9,295 bases of DNA from DATAFF01 sp036265615 (GTDB lineage Bacteria; Pseudomonadota; Alphaproteobacteria; Rhizobiales; Aestuariivirgaceae). Shown piece by piece: positions 1 to 6,912 of the stretch (its first letter is position 1; every line of letters starts with the position of its first letter). The position numbers were made by a program, and so were the translations under genes. Under the pieces are notes generated by a model that was not told the DNA's origin, ran no database searches, and saw only the letters and a program-made list of their open reading frames with translations. The DNA lies in assembly GCA_036265615.1 (NCBI GenBank), contig DATAOT010000204.1, forward strand, positions 1 to 9,295, written 5' to 3'.

Positions 1-143
<143 letters not shown>

Positions 144-157
144 GAAGAGCACCGCTC

Positions 158-199
158 ACTGCCTATTGCCTATTGCCTATTGCCTATTGCCTATTGCCT
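158..199. repeat. Inverted arm of the heptamer array (ACTGCCT + 5x ATTGCCT)
   Basis: Seen directly: 158-164 reads ACTGCCT, the exact reverse complement of the AGGCAGT unit on the left. It is followed by five copies of ATTGCCT (165-199), which differ from that complement at one position. The centre (144-157) contains GAGC-ACC-GCTC (147-157), a perfect 4-bp stem with a 3-base loop. Together the two arms can fold into a long stem of six heptamer pairs (99-140 with 158-199) with a 6-base bulge at 141-146. The arm lies downstream of the minus-strand tusA gene, so it could act as a transcript end structure, but no T-run follows to support a classical terminator. Confidence 0.9.
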
Positions 200-251
200 T
201 AAGTCACCTTCGCCCAACGATCTGCGGGAGGCGATCGGCCATGCTTCAACG

Positions 252-503
252 TCAGGAGCCATGAGTTTTTCTAATGGCGAAGATCAGAAGGCCGTCGCGC
301 TGCTCGGTCGAGAGAAGGGCGTGGCCCGATTCGGCGCAATAATGCGGGACGTCTATGGCGGCAGCCGGGTCGGTCGCCACTATCCTCAAGATTTCTCCCG
401 GCTTCATGGCCGCGAGCCGTTTGCGGGCGCGCAGCACCGGCAAGGGACAAAGCAGCCCGCGGACATCGAGCTCGACGTCGTGGTATACCAATTCGCTGGA
501 CAC
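252..503 (-). CDS. tusA: TusA/SirA-family sulfur carrier protein
   Basis: An 83-residue protein of the TusA family, whose members carry persulfide sulfur on a conserved cysteine for tRNA thiolation, molybdenum cofactor synthesis or sulfur oxidation. The sequence shows the hallmark CPxP box (CPLP, Cys19-Pro22) after LDVRG, then the predicted helix VLRARKRLAAMKPGE and a late strand ending in a hydrophobic LLIFAIRK. Length and layout fit the family. The start is GTG at 503; an in-frame TAG three codons upstream (510-512) excludes a longer form. No strong ribosome site is visible, only GGAA about 11 bases upstream. It is divergent from the FDH operon across about 95 bases. Inference: it may supply sulfur for FDH cofactor sulfuration or molybdopterin synthesis. 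A role in tRNA thiolation cannot be excluded, and the family assignment is safer than the pathway. Confidence 0.88.
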   Translation of the reverse strand: MSSELVYHDVELDVRGLLCPLPVLRARKRLAAMKPGEILRIVATDPAAAIDVPHYCAESGHALLSTEQRDGLLIFAIRKTHGS

Positions 504-598
504 GCTGGTCTATTCCAATTAATTCTGATGATGCCTATCTGAGCATGACGATGCGAGGCGTTCAGGCTCTCGCGTCAGGATAGCACCGGCAAGCGACC
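504..598. promoter_or_regulatory. Divergent intergenic region between tusA and the FDH operon
   Basis: The only non-coding DNA between two divergent genes, so it should carry promoters for both. An AT-rich patch at 511-540 stands out from the GC-rich surroundings and is the likeliest promoter zone. I see no convincing -35/-10 pair on either strand. An in-frame TAG at 581-583 fixes the FDH beta-subunit start downstream of it. No clear operator palindrome was found. Confidence 0.4.
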
Positions 599-2305
599 AT
601 GAACAAACCGCCGCAACCCGAGGGATTCCGCCCGGCTCGCCCGGGCGGGAGAGGAGGCAAGGCACGCGCTTTCCCCAAAGGCCGGCAGGTCGACGTGCAG
701 GCGCTGGACGAGATTGCCCAACTTATGGCGGGCAGAGAGCTCCGCCGCGACCTCCTCATCGAGCATCTGCATGTGATCCAGGACACCTATGGCCGCATCG
801 CGGCGGCGCATCTGGCGGCGCTGGCGCATCTCATGCGGCTGCCCCAGGCCGAGGTCTACGAGGTGGCAACCTTCTATCATCATTTCGACGTGGTGAAGGA
901 GGGGGAGACGCCGCCGCCCGAGATCACGATCCGGGTGTGCTCATCGCTGAGCTGCGCCATGGCCGGTGCCGAGGCGCTGACGGCGGCGCTCGAGGCAAGG
1001 AAGCCGGCCAATGTGCGGGTGGTGCACGCACCGTGCATGGGCCTGTGCGACCAGGCGCCGGCGGCGGCCGTGGGCAAGAACTATGTCGGCCGGGCGAGCG
1101 GGCCGCAGCTCGTCAAGCTGGCGGAGGCGCATGAAACCCGGCCGGTCGTTTCCGAGCATCAAAGCTATGATGCCTATTGTCATGGCGGCGGCTACGAGAC
1201 GCTGAAGGCACTCAGGGCCGGAGCCAAGACGCCGGACCAGGTGATCGAGGTGCTGCTGGAAGCCGGGCTCAGAGGTCTCGGCGGCGCCGGCTTCCCGGCA
1301 GGCCAGAAATGGAAGTTCGTGCGGGCGGCCAAGGGGCCGCGCTATCTGTGCATCAATGCCGACGAGGGCGAGCCAGGGACGTTCAAGGACCGCTATTATC
1401 TGCTAAGCCGGCCGCATCAGTTTCTCGAGGGGCTGCTGATCGCCGCCTGGGGCGTCGAGGCGGAGAAGGCCTTCATCTATCTGCGCGATGAATATCCGGC
1501 GGCGCATCTCATCCTGAGGAGCGAGATCGCGCTCATCGAGCGCGAAGGGCTGGTCGCCCCGGGCTACATCGATCTCCGGCGCGGCGCCGGCGCCTATATA
1601 TGCGGCGAGGAATCGGCGATGATCGAGTCGGTCGAAGGCAAGCGCGGGCTGCCGCGGCATCGGCCTCCGTATGTGGCGCAGGTCGGCATCTTCGGGCGCC
1701 CGACGCTTGTGCACAATGTCGAGACCTTGTTCTGGATGCCGGAGATCCTGGCGAAGGGCGCCCAGGCCTTTGCCGCTCTCGGCAAGGAGGGTCACAAGGG
1801 CATCCGTTCATATTCGGTCTCGGGACGGGTCAAGGCGCCGGGCGTCGTGGTGGCGCCGGCCGGCACCACCGCCAACGAGCTGATCGAGCGGGCCGGCGGC
1901 ATGCTGGACGGGCATGTGTTCAAGGGGTATCTGCCGGGCGGCGCGTCCGGCGGCATCCTGCCGGCAAGCATGGCGGACCTGCCGCTTGATTTCGGGCAGC
2001 TCGAGAAATATGGCTGCTTCGTGGGAAGCCACGCTGTCGTCATCCTGTCGGACCAGGACAGCATGCGCGATGTCGCGGTCAATCTGCTCAGCTTCTTCGA
2101 GGACGAATCCTGCGGCCAGTGCACGCCGTGCCGGGTGGGGTGCGAGAAGGCGGTCAAGCTGATGGGCGCGGAGGTCTGGGACCAGCCGCTGCTCGGCGCG
2201 CTCGCCAACGCCATGGCGGATGCCTCGATCTGCGGCCTCGGCCAGGCGGCGCCGAACCCGATCCGCTCGGTGATGAGCCATTTCAAAGAGGATATCACCC
2301 GATGA
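599..2305 (+). CDS. fdsB: NAD-dependent formate dehydrogenase beta subunit (fused FdsG-FdsB / NuoE-NuoF type)
   Basis: A 568-residue diaphorase subunit that takes electrons from the catalytic subunit and reduces NAD+ at FMN in the cytoplasm. The first ~30 residues form a Pro/Gly/Arg-rich tail. Residues ~35-170 are a NuoE/FdsG-like thioredoxin-fold domain with [2Fe-2S] ligands Cys114, Cys119, Cys146 and Cys150. Residues ~180-568 are NuoF/FdsB-like: the nucleotide/FMN glycine-rich loop GLRGLGGAGFPAGQKW (~223-238), NADEGEPGTFKDR, GAGAYICGEESAMIES and LVHNVETL, then a C-terminal [4Fe-4S] motif with Cys505, Cys508 and Cys511 (ESCGQCTPC) and Cys545 (SICGLG). In Rhodobacter capsulatus and Cupriavidus necator these are two separate genes; fusion is known from Methylobacterium extorquens Fdh1B, which has similar length. 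ATG 599 is the first start after an in-frame TAG at 581; its ribosome site is weak. The stop overlaps the next gene by ATGA. The name fdh1B would also be defensible. Confidence 0.95.
   Translation: MNKPPQPEGFRPARPGGRGGKARAFPKGRQVDVQALDEIAQLMAGRELRRDLLIEHLHVIQDTYGRIAAAHLAALAHLMRLPQAEVYEVATFYHHFDVVKEGETPPPEITIRVCSSLSCAMAGAEALTAALEARKPANVRVVHAPCMGLCDQAPAAAVGKNYVGRASGPQLVKLAEAHETRPVVSEHQSYDAYCHGGGYETLKALRAGAKTPDQVIEVLLEAGLRGLGGAGFPAGQKWKFVRAAKGPRYLCINADEGEPGTFKDRYYLLSRPHQFLEGLLIAAWGVEAEKAFIYLRDEYPAAHLILRSEIALIEREGLVAPGYIDLRRGAGAYICGEESAMIESVEGKRGLPRHRPPYVAQVGIFGRPTLVHNVETLFWMPEILAKGAQAFAALGKEGHKGIRSYSVSGRVKAPGVVVAPAGTTANELIERAGGMLDGHVFKGYLPGGASGGILPASMADLPLDFGQLEKYGCFVGSHAVVILSDQDSMRDVAVNLLSFFEDESCGQCTPCRVGCEKAVKLMGAEVWDQPLLGALANAMADASICGLGQAAPNPIRSVMSHFKEDITR
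2285..2292 (+). promoter_or_regulatory. Ribosome binding site deciding the FDH alpha-subunit start
   Basis: AAAGAGGA lies 9 bases before ATG 2302 and inside the end of the beta-subunit gene. It supports initiation at 2302, within the ATGA overlap. The upstream in-frame extension back to 2119 reads through beta-subunit coding sequence in another frame and shows no family similarity. Confidence 0.75.
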
Positions 2306-5088
2306 CGGACAAGATCGCCTTCACCCTTGATGGCAGGGAGGTCGAGGCCGGTCCGAACGAAACCATCTGGCAGGTGGCGAAGCGTCTCGGCACGATCATC
2401 CCGCATCTGTGCTGGAAGGATGCGCCGGGCTACCGCGCGGACGGCAATTGCCGGGCCTGCATGGTCGAGGTCGAAGGCGAGCGGGTGCTGGCGGCGTCAT
2501 GCATCCGCAAGCCGTCGCCCGGCATGAAGGTGAAAACCGGCACCGACCGGGCCAAGGCGGCGCGGCACATGGTGTTCGAGCTGTTGATGGCGGACCAGCC
2601 GAAGGCCGAGGACGCGCATGACCGGCAGTCGGCGTTCCTGGCGTGGGCCAAGGCGATGGATGTCGGCCTGTCGCGGTTTCCGGCGGACGACAGCCCGCGA
2701 CCTGATCTGTCGCATCCGGCCATGGCGGTCAATCTCGATGCCTGCATCCATTGCAATCTGTGCGTCCGCGCCTGCCGCGAAGTGCAGGTGAACGACGTCA
2801 TCGGCATGGCGTTTCGCGGGCCGGATTCCAAGATCGTGTTCGACTTCGACGATCCGATGGGCGGGTCGACCTGCGTCGCCTGCGGCGAGTGCGTGCAGGC
2901 CTGTCCGACCGGCGCGCTGATGCCGAAGACGATCATCGACGCGGCCGGAAAGGGCGGGCGGGAGGCGGACCGCAAGGTCGATTCGGTCTGCCCCTATTGC
3001 GGGGTCGGCTGCCAGATCACCTACAACATCCGCCGCGACACCGAGAGCGGCCGCGATCACATTGCCTTCGTCGAGGGAACGGGCGGACCTGCCAATGAGA
3101 ACCGGCTGTGCGTCAAGGGACGGTTCGGCTTCGACTATGTCACCAATCCGGAAAGGCTCACGAAGCCGCTGATCCGCAAGCCGGACCTGCCAAAGGGCCT
3201 CAACATGAATCCCGCCGACCCGCTGACGCATTTTCGCGAGGCGAGCTGGGAGGAGGCGCTGGATTTCGCCGCGCAGGGGCTCAAGAGCTTGCGCGACCGG
3301 GACGGCGCCAGGGCGCTGGCCGGCTTCGGATCGGCCAAATGCTCCAATGAGGAGGCCTATCTTTTTCAGAAGCTGGTGCGGGTGGGGTTCGGTTCGAACA
3401 ATGTCGATCACTGCACGCGGCTGTGCCATGCCTCCTCGGTTGCGGCGCTCATGGAGACCATCGGCTCGGGCGCGGTGACCGCCCCGTTCACGGCGGTCAA
3501 GGATTCCGACGTGATCATCGTGATCGGCGCCAATCCGACCGAAAACCACCCGGTTGCAGCAACCTATTTCAAGCAGGCGGCGAAACGCGGGGCAGAGCTC
3601 ATCGTGATGGATCCGCGCGGCACCGCGCTCACGCGTCACGCCACGCACATGCTGCAGTTCAGGAACGGCAGCGACGTCGCGTTGCTCAATGCGATCATGA
3701 ACGTGATCATCACCGAGCAGCTCTACGACACGCAATACATCCAGGCGCATACCGAAGGCTTCGAGCGGCTGAAGACCCATATCGCGCCGTTCACGCCGGA
3801 GGCCATGGAGCCGGTGTGCGGCATCGATGCCGGCGTCATCCGCGCGGTCGCCCGGAAATATGCCAAGGCCAATGCCGCGATCATCTTCTGGGGCATGGGC
3901 GTGTCGCAGCACACCCATGGCACCGACAATGCGCGCTGCCTGATCTCGCTCGCGCTGATGTGCGGCCAGGTCGGGCGGGCGGGGACGGGGCTCCATCCGC
4001 TGCGCGGCCAGAACAATGTCCAGGGGGCCTCGGACGCCGGGCTCATCCCGATGATGTTCCCGGATTATGTGCGGGTCGGAATCACGCCGAAGCGGGAGAT
4101 GCTCGAGTCGCTGTGGGGCGCCAAGCTTGATCCGGAGCCGGGCCTGACGGTCGTCGAGGTGATGGACGCAATCCATGCCGGGGTGATCAAGGGCATGTAT
4201 ATCCAGGGCGAAAATCCGGCGATGTCGGATCCCGATGTCGGCCATGCCCGCGAGGCGCTCGCCATGCTCGAGCATCTGGTCGTGCAGGATATCTTCCTCA
4301 CCGAAACAGCGATGTTTGCCGATGTCATCCTTCCCGCAACGGCATGGCCGGAGAAAGTCGGGACGGTATCGAACACCAACCGCCAGGTGCAGATGGGGCG
4401 CAAGGCCATCGAAGCACCAGGCGATGTCCGGCCCGACTGGTGGATCATCATCGAGATCGCCAAGCGCATGGGCCTTGCCTGGACCTATCGGCATCCCTCC
4501 GAAGTGTTCGCCGAGATGAAGCTCGCGATGCCGTCGCTCGACAACATCAGCTGGGAGCGGCTCGAGCGCGAAAGCTCGGTGACCTATCCGTGCTCGGCGC
4601 CGGACAAGCCGGGCGAGGAGATCGTGTTCGGCGATCGCTTCCCGACCGAGACCGGGCTCGGCAAGATGGTGCCGGCGCGCCTCATTCCTCCCGACGAGCT
4701 TCCCGATCGCGAGTTCCCGTTCGTGCTGTCGACCGGCCGGCAGCTCGAGCATTGGCACACGGGCGCGATGACGCGGCGGTCAAGCGTGCTCGATGCGGTG
4801 GAGCCGGAGCCGACTGTCCAGATGAATCCGCTCGACATTGCACGGTTCGGCCTGTCGCCCGGCGACATGGTGCGGGTCGCCTCGCGCCGCGGCACGATCG
4901 ATATCAAGGTCCGCTCGGACAGCGCCGTCGCGCAAGGGGTGGTGTTCATTCCCTTCGCCTATGTCGAGGCGGCGGCCAATCTCCTGACCAATCCCAAGCT
5001 CGATCCGTTCGGCAAGATTCCCGAATTCAAGTTTTGCGCCGTCAAGGTCGAGGCGCTCGGGGAATCCGGGCGGCAAGCCGCCGAATAG
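2302..5088 (+). CDS. fdsA: NAD-dependent formate dehydrogenase catalytic alpha subunit (Mo/W-bis-MGD, Cys form)
   Basis: A 928-residue cytoplasmic enzyme that oxidises formate to CO2 at a molybdenum- or tungsten-bis-MGD centre. Domains in order: an N-terminal NuoG-like [2Fe-2S] ferredoxin (Cys37, Cys50, Cys53, Cys67); a bacterial-ferredoxin pair of [4Fe-4S] motifs (Cys148/151/154/158 and Cys191/194/197/201); the Mo-bisPGD [4Fe-4S] domain (Cys230, Cys233, Cys237, Cys270) with conserved Lys272; the large molybdopterin domain; and a C-terminal dinucleotide-binding domain from about 810. The metal ligand is Cys375 followed by catalytic His376 (CTRLCHASS), so this is a cysteine and not a selenocysteine enzyme. 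Arg568 in LRGQNNVQG matches the conserved FDH active-site arginine. No Tat signal is visible. Residues 68-147 contain no Cys, so the NuoG-type His/Cys cluster of R. capsulatus FdsA is absent. The closest known architecture is the tungsten enzyme Fdh1 of M. extorquens; the sequence alone cannot settle W versus Mo. Confidence 0.96.
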   Translation: MTDKIAFTLDGREVEAGPNETIWQVAKRLGTIIPHLCWKDAPGYRADGNCRACMVEVEGERVLAASCIRKPSPGMKVKTGTDRAKAARHMVFELLMADQPKAEDAHDRQSAFLAWAKAMDVGLSRFPADDSPRPDLSHPAMAVNLDACIHCNLCVRACREVQVNDVIGMAFRGPDSKIVFDFDDPMGGSTCVACGECVQACPTGALMPKTIIDAAGKGGREADRKVDSVCPYCGVGCQITYNIRRDTESGRDHIAFVEGTGGPANENRLCVKGRFGFDYVTNPERLTKPLIRKPDLPKGLNMNPADPLTHFREASWEEALDFAAQGLKSLRDRDGARALAGFGSAKCSNEEAYLFQKLVRVGFGSNNVDHCTRLCHASSVAALMETIGSGAVTAPFTAVKDSDVIIVIGANPTENHPVAATYFKQAAKRGAELIVMDPRGTALTRHATHMLQFRNGSDVALLNAIMNVIITEQLYDTQYIQAHTEGFERLKTHIAPFTPEAMEPVCGIDAGVIRAVARKYAKANAAIIFWGMGVSQHTHGTDNARCLISLALMCGQVGRAGTGLHPLRGQNNVQGASDAGLIPMMFPDYVRVGITPKREMLESLWGAKLDPEPGLTVVEVMDAIHAGVIKGMYIQGENPAMSDPDVGHAREALAMLEHLVVQDIFLTETAMFADVILPATAWPEKVGTVSNTNRQVQMGRKAIEAPGDVRPDWWIIIEIAKRMGLAWTYRHPSEVFAEMKLAMPSLDNISWERLERESSVTYPCSAPDKPGEEIVFGDRFPTETGLGKMVPARLIPPDELPDREFPFVLSTGRQLEHWHTGAMTRRSSVLDAVEPEPTVQMNPLDIARFGLSPGDMVRVASRRGTIDIKVRSDSAVAQGVVFIPFAYVEAAANLLTNPKLDPFGKIPEFKFCAVKVEALGESGRQAAE

Positions 5089-5100
5089 GTCCTCGGAACC

Positions 5101-5733
5101 ATGGCCGTATTGACCAGATCTTCGATCGTCGGCCGGGTCAAGGCGCTGCTCAGCAGCCCCGATCGGGCGAGCGGCCTCGAGAAGGAGCCGGTCGATCGGC
5201 TGGCTCTGGTGTTCGACGGGATTGTCGGCGATTGCCATTCCGGACGGGTGCGGGCGTCGGACAGCCGCATGGTCACGCAATATCCAGGCGGCACGCCGGT
5301 CGCCAACACGCGGCAGGTGTCGATCCTGTCGAGCGAGGAACTCGACGAGATCGCGGCGGCGCTCGGCATCCCGCGGCTCAAGCCGGAATGGGTCGGCGCC
5401 AATGTGGTGACCGCCGGAATTCCCGACCTGACGCTGCTCCCGCCGGCGAGCCGGCTTTCATTCTCCTCAGGCGCGACCCTGATCGTCGATCTCGAAAATG
5501 CGCCCTGCCGTTATGTCGGCGAGGTCATCGACAAGCACCACCCCGGCCATGGCGCCGGCTTCGTCAAGAGCGCCACGCACAAGCGCGGCGTCGTGGCGTG
5601 GGTCGAGCGCGAGGGCGGGATCGCGCTCGATGACGCGATCGTGCTCCATCTTCCGCCACAACGCCTGTGGCATCACGGCCAATCGGCAACGTCCTCGAGG
5701 ATCAGGCCGGTTCAAGCTGCAGGCCCGTCATAA
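5101..5733 (+). CDS. MOSC-domain protein
   Basis: A 210-residue protein with a MOSC domain (molybdenum cofactor sulfurase C-terminal), a family proposed to bind or deliver sulfur for metallo-sulfur and molybdenum cofactor chemistry. Visible family signatures are GDCHSGR (residues 43-49), RQVSILSSEEL, PEWVGANVV, the SSGATLIVDLEN stretch and the single late cysteine Cys136 (ENAPC) expected to act in sulfur handling. Cys45 inside GDCHSGR is an extra cysteine. The last ~15 residues are low-complexity and look unstructured. ATG 5101 follows the FDH alpha stop by 12 bases, so the gene is probably cotranscribed; the Shine-Dalgarno is weak (CGGA). Its place behind the FDH structural genes suggests a role in cofactor maturation (inference). 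The biochemical role of stand-alone MOSC proteins is largely unsettled. Confidence 0.85.
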   Translation: MAVLTRSSIVGRVKALLSSPDRASGLEKEPVDRLALVFDGIVGDCHSGRVRASDSRMVTQYPGGTPVANTRQVSILSSEELDEIAAALGIPRLKPEWVGANVVTAGIPDLTLLPPASRLSFSSGATLIVDLENAPCRYVGEVIDKHHPGHGAGFVKSATHKRGVVAWVEREGGIALDDAIVLHLPPQRLWHHGQSATSSRIRPVQAAGPS

Positions 5734-5738
5734 GGCGG

Positions 5739-5954
5739 TCAGCCATGGCCCTCATATTTGAACGACAGTTTGAGCTTGCTGCGATAGGCCTCGACCCTGC
5801 CGTCAGTGACGACGAGGTCCTGTTGGACGACCTCGGCGATCCGGAGATCGCGAAGCGTCTGGGCGGCGCGCTCGACCGCCACGCGGGCGGCATCCTCCCA
5901 GGATTTGCTGCTGGTTCCCACGAGCTCGATCACCTTGTAGACGCTGTCGGTCAT
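5739..5954 (-). CDS. Dodecin family protein (non-canonical flavin site)
   Basis: A 71-residue protein matching dodecins, small proteins that form hollow dodecamers and store or buffer flavins. It begins SVYKVIELVGTSSKSWEDAA and follows the family order beta-alpha-beta-beta, ending KLKLSFKYEGHG. I chose ATG 5954 over starts up to 6050 because it fits the usual dodecin N-terminus and has GGAG (5963-5966) 8 bases upstream. By manual alignment, the Trp that stacks on flavin in Halobacterium salinarum (Trp36) and in Thermus dodecin is Ile39 here, and the flavin-contacting Gln55 is Arg58. This looks like a separate alphaproteobacterial dodecin subgroup, and its ligand is uncertain. The gene is tail to tail with the MOSC gene (5 bases between stops) and divergent from fdhD (67 bases). 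An FMN-dependent FDH next door makes a flavin-related role attractive but unproven. Confidence 0.88.
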   Translation of the reverse strand: MTDSVYKVIELVGTSSKSWEDAARVAVERAAQTLRDLRIAEVVQQDLVVTDGRVEAYRSKLKLSFKYEGHG

Positions 5955-6021
5955 GATCTTCACTCCATGCATCACTCCCGCTTGCGAGCTTATTTGATCT
6001 CGGCGTTGAGGCCAACCGCGC
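5955..6021. promoter_or_regulatory. Divergent control region between dodecin and fdhD
   Basis: These 67 bases must hold promoters or leaders for both genes unless fdhD is read from upstream. On the minus strand a weak sigma-70-like pair is visible: TTGGCC (6010-6015) and TAAGCT (5987-5992) with a 17-base spacer, though the -10 matches the consensus at only 3 of 6 positions. Ribosome sites are clearer: GGAG (5963-5966, minus) for the dodecin and TGAGG (6007-6011, plus) 10 bases before ATG 6022 for fdhD. No obvious palindrome was found. Confidence 0.4.
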
Positions 6022-6912
6022 ATGGATAAGAGACTGAAGGGCGAATTCATCGTCGCGCCCGATCCCGACGATCAGCGGCTCGCCAAAACGGTGATGGGCA
6101 TCGACCAGGACGGTCGTGAGGCGGAGCAGCGGGTGGTCACCGAGCGGCCGCTCACCATCTTCCTGAATGGCCAGGAAATCGTGACGGCAATGACCATCGG
6201 CGATCATCCGGAATGGCTGGCGGTCGGCTATCTTCTCAACCAGGGGATGCTCACACCTCAGGAAGCGATCACCGGCATCGACCATGACGAGGAGCTGGAC
6301 GTGGTGGTCGTTCGGACCGCCACGGCGACCAATTTCGAGGAAAAGCTCAAAAAGAAGATCCGGACCTCGGGCTGCGCACAAGGCACGATCTTCGGCGACC
6401 TGGTCGATTCGATTGCGGATATCGAGCTCGCAAAGGATGCACGGATCCGCACCTCCTGGCTCTATGCGCTCACCCGCAAGATCAACACACGGCCCTCGCT
6501 CTATCTCGCGGCCGGCGCCATCCATGGCTCGGTGCTCTGCCAGGAGGATCGGCCGCTCATCTATATCGAGGATGTCGGCCGGCACAATGCGGTCGACAAG
6601 ATCGCCGGCTACATGATGCTTCACGGGATCGCGGCCGACGATAAGATCTTCTACACGACCGGCCGGCTGACGTCGGAAATGATCCTGAAATGCGTGACCA
6701 TGCGGGTGCCGATCCTGGTGTCGCGCTCGGGCTTCACCGCCTGGGGGGTGGAACTGGCGCGGCAGGCGGGATTGACCCTGATCGGACGGGCGCGCGGGCA
6801 GCGCTTCCTGGCGCTGTCGGGGGCGGAGCGGATCGTGTTCGATGCCGATCGGTCGAAAGTCGGCGAGGAGGATCGCCGTCACAACCGCAAAGGTGCCGAA
6901 GATGGCGACTGA
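6022..6912 (+). CDS. fdhD: Formate dehydrogenase accessory sulfurtransferase FdhD
   Basis: A 296-residue FdhD/FdsC-family protein. In Escherichia coli FdhD passes sulfur from IscS to bis-MGD, giving the metal the sulfido ligand FDH needs; in R. capsulatus FdsC does the same job. Family signatures seen are EWLAVGYLLNQGML, DVGRHNAVDKIAGY, TTGRLTSEMILKC and VSRSGFTAWGVELARQAGLTLIGRARGQRF. At the catalytic loop the protein has SGCAQGT with a single Cys118, whereas E. coli FdhD has two cysteines two residues apart (Cys121/Cys124); here Gly121 sits at the second position. The first ~35 residues are an extension without clear similarity. ATG 6022 has TGAGG 10 bases upstream. The stop lies inside the next gene (11-base overlap), so fdhD heads an operon with mobA, mobB and moeA. 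The function is well supported; the sulfur-transfer chemistry may differ. Confidence 0.93.
   Translation: MDKRLKGEFIVAPDPDDQRLAKTVMGIDQDGREAEQRVVTERPLTIFLNGQEIVTAMTIGDHPEWLAVGYLLNQGMLTPQEAITGIDHDEELDVVVVRTATATNFEEKLKKKIRTSGCAQGTIFGDLVDSIADIELAKDARIRTSWLYALTRKINTRPSLYLAAGAIHGSVLCQEDRPLIYIEDVGRHNAVDKIAGYMMLHGIAADDKIFYTTGRLTSEMILKCVTMRVPILVSRSGFTAWGVELARQAGLTLIGRARGQRFLALSGAERIVFDADRSKVGEEDRRHNRKGAEDGD

Noticed and set aside
200..251. Rho-independent terminator for tusA
   Set aside because: Only a weak 5-bp stem (CGATC/GATCG) is present and no T-run follows in the tusA direction.
180..542. A plus-strand frame over the tusA region
   Set aside because: It starts inside the repeat, is antisense to the well-supported tusA gene and shows no motif.
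2119..2301. N-terminal extension of the FDH alpha subunit
   Set aside because: It overlaps the beta-subunit [4Fe-4S] region in another frame and lacks family similarity; ATG 2302 has a good ribosome site and an ATGA overlap.
3424..3426. Possible selenocysteine at the FDH active site
   Set aside because: The codon is TGC (Cys375), not TGA, so no recoding is needed.
2497..4758. A long open frame (753 codons) on the minus strand inside the FDH alpha gene
   Set aside because: It is the antisense shadow of a well-supported gene; GC-rich codon use removes stops on the opposite strand. Its translation is Arg/His-rich with no recognisable motif.
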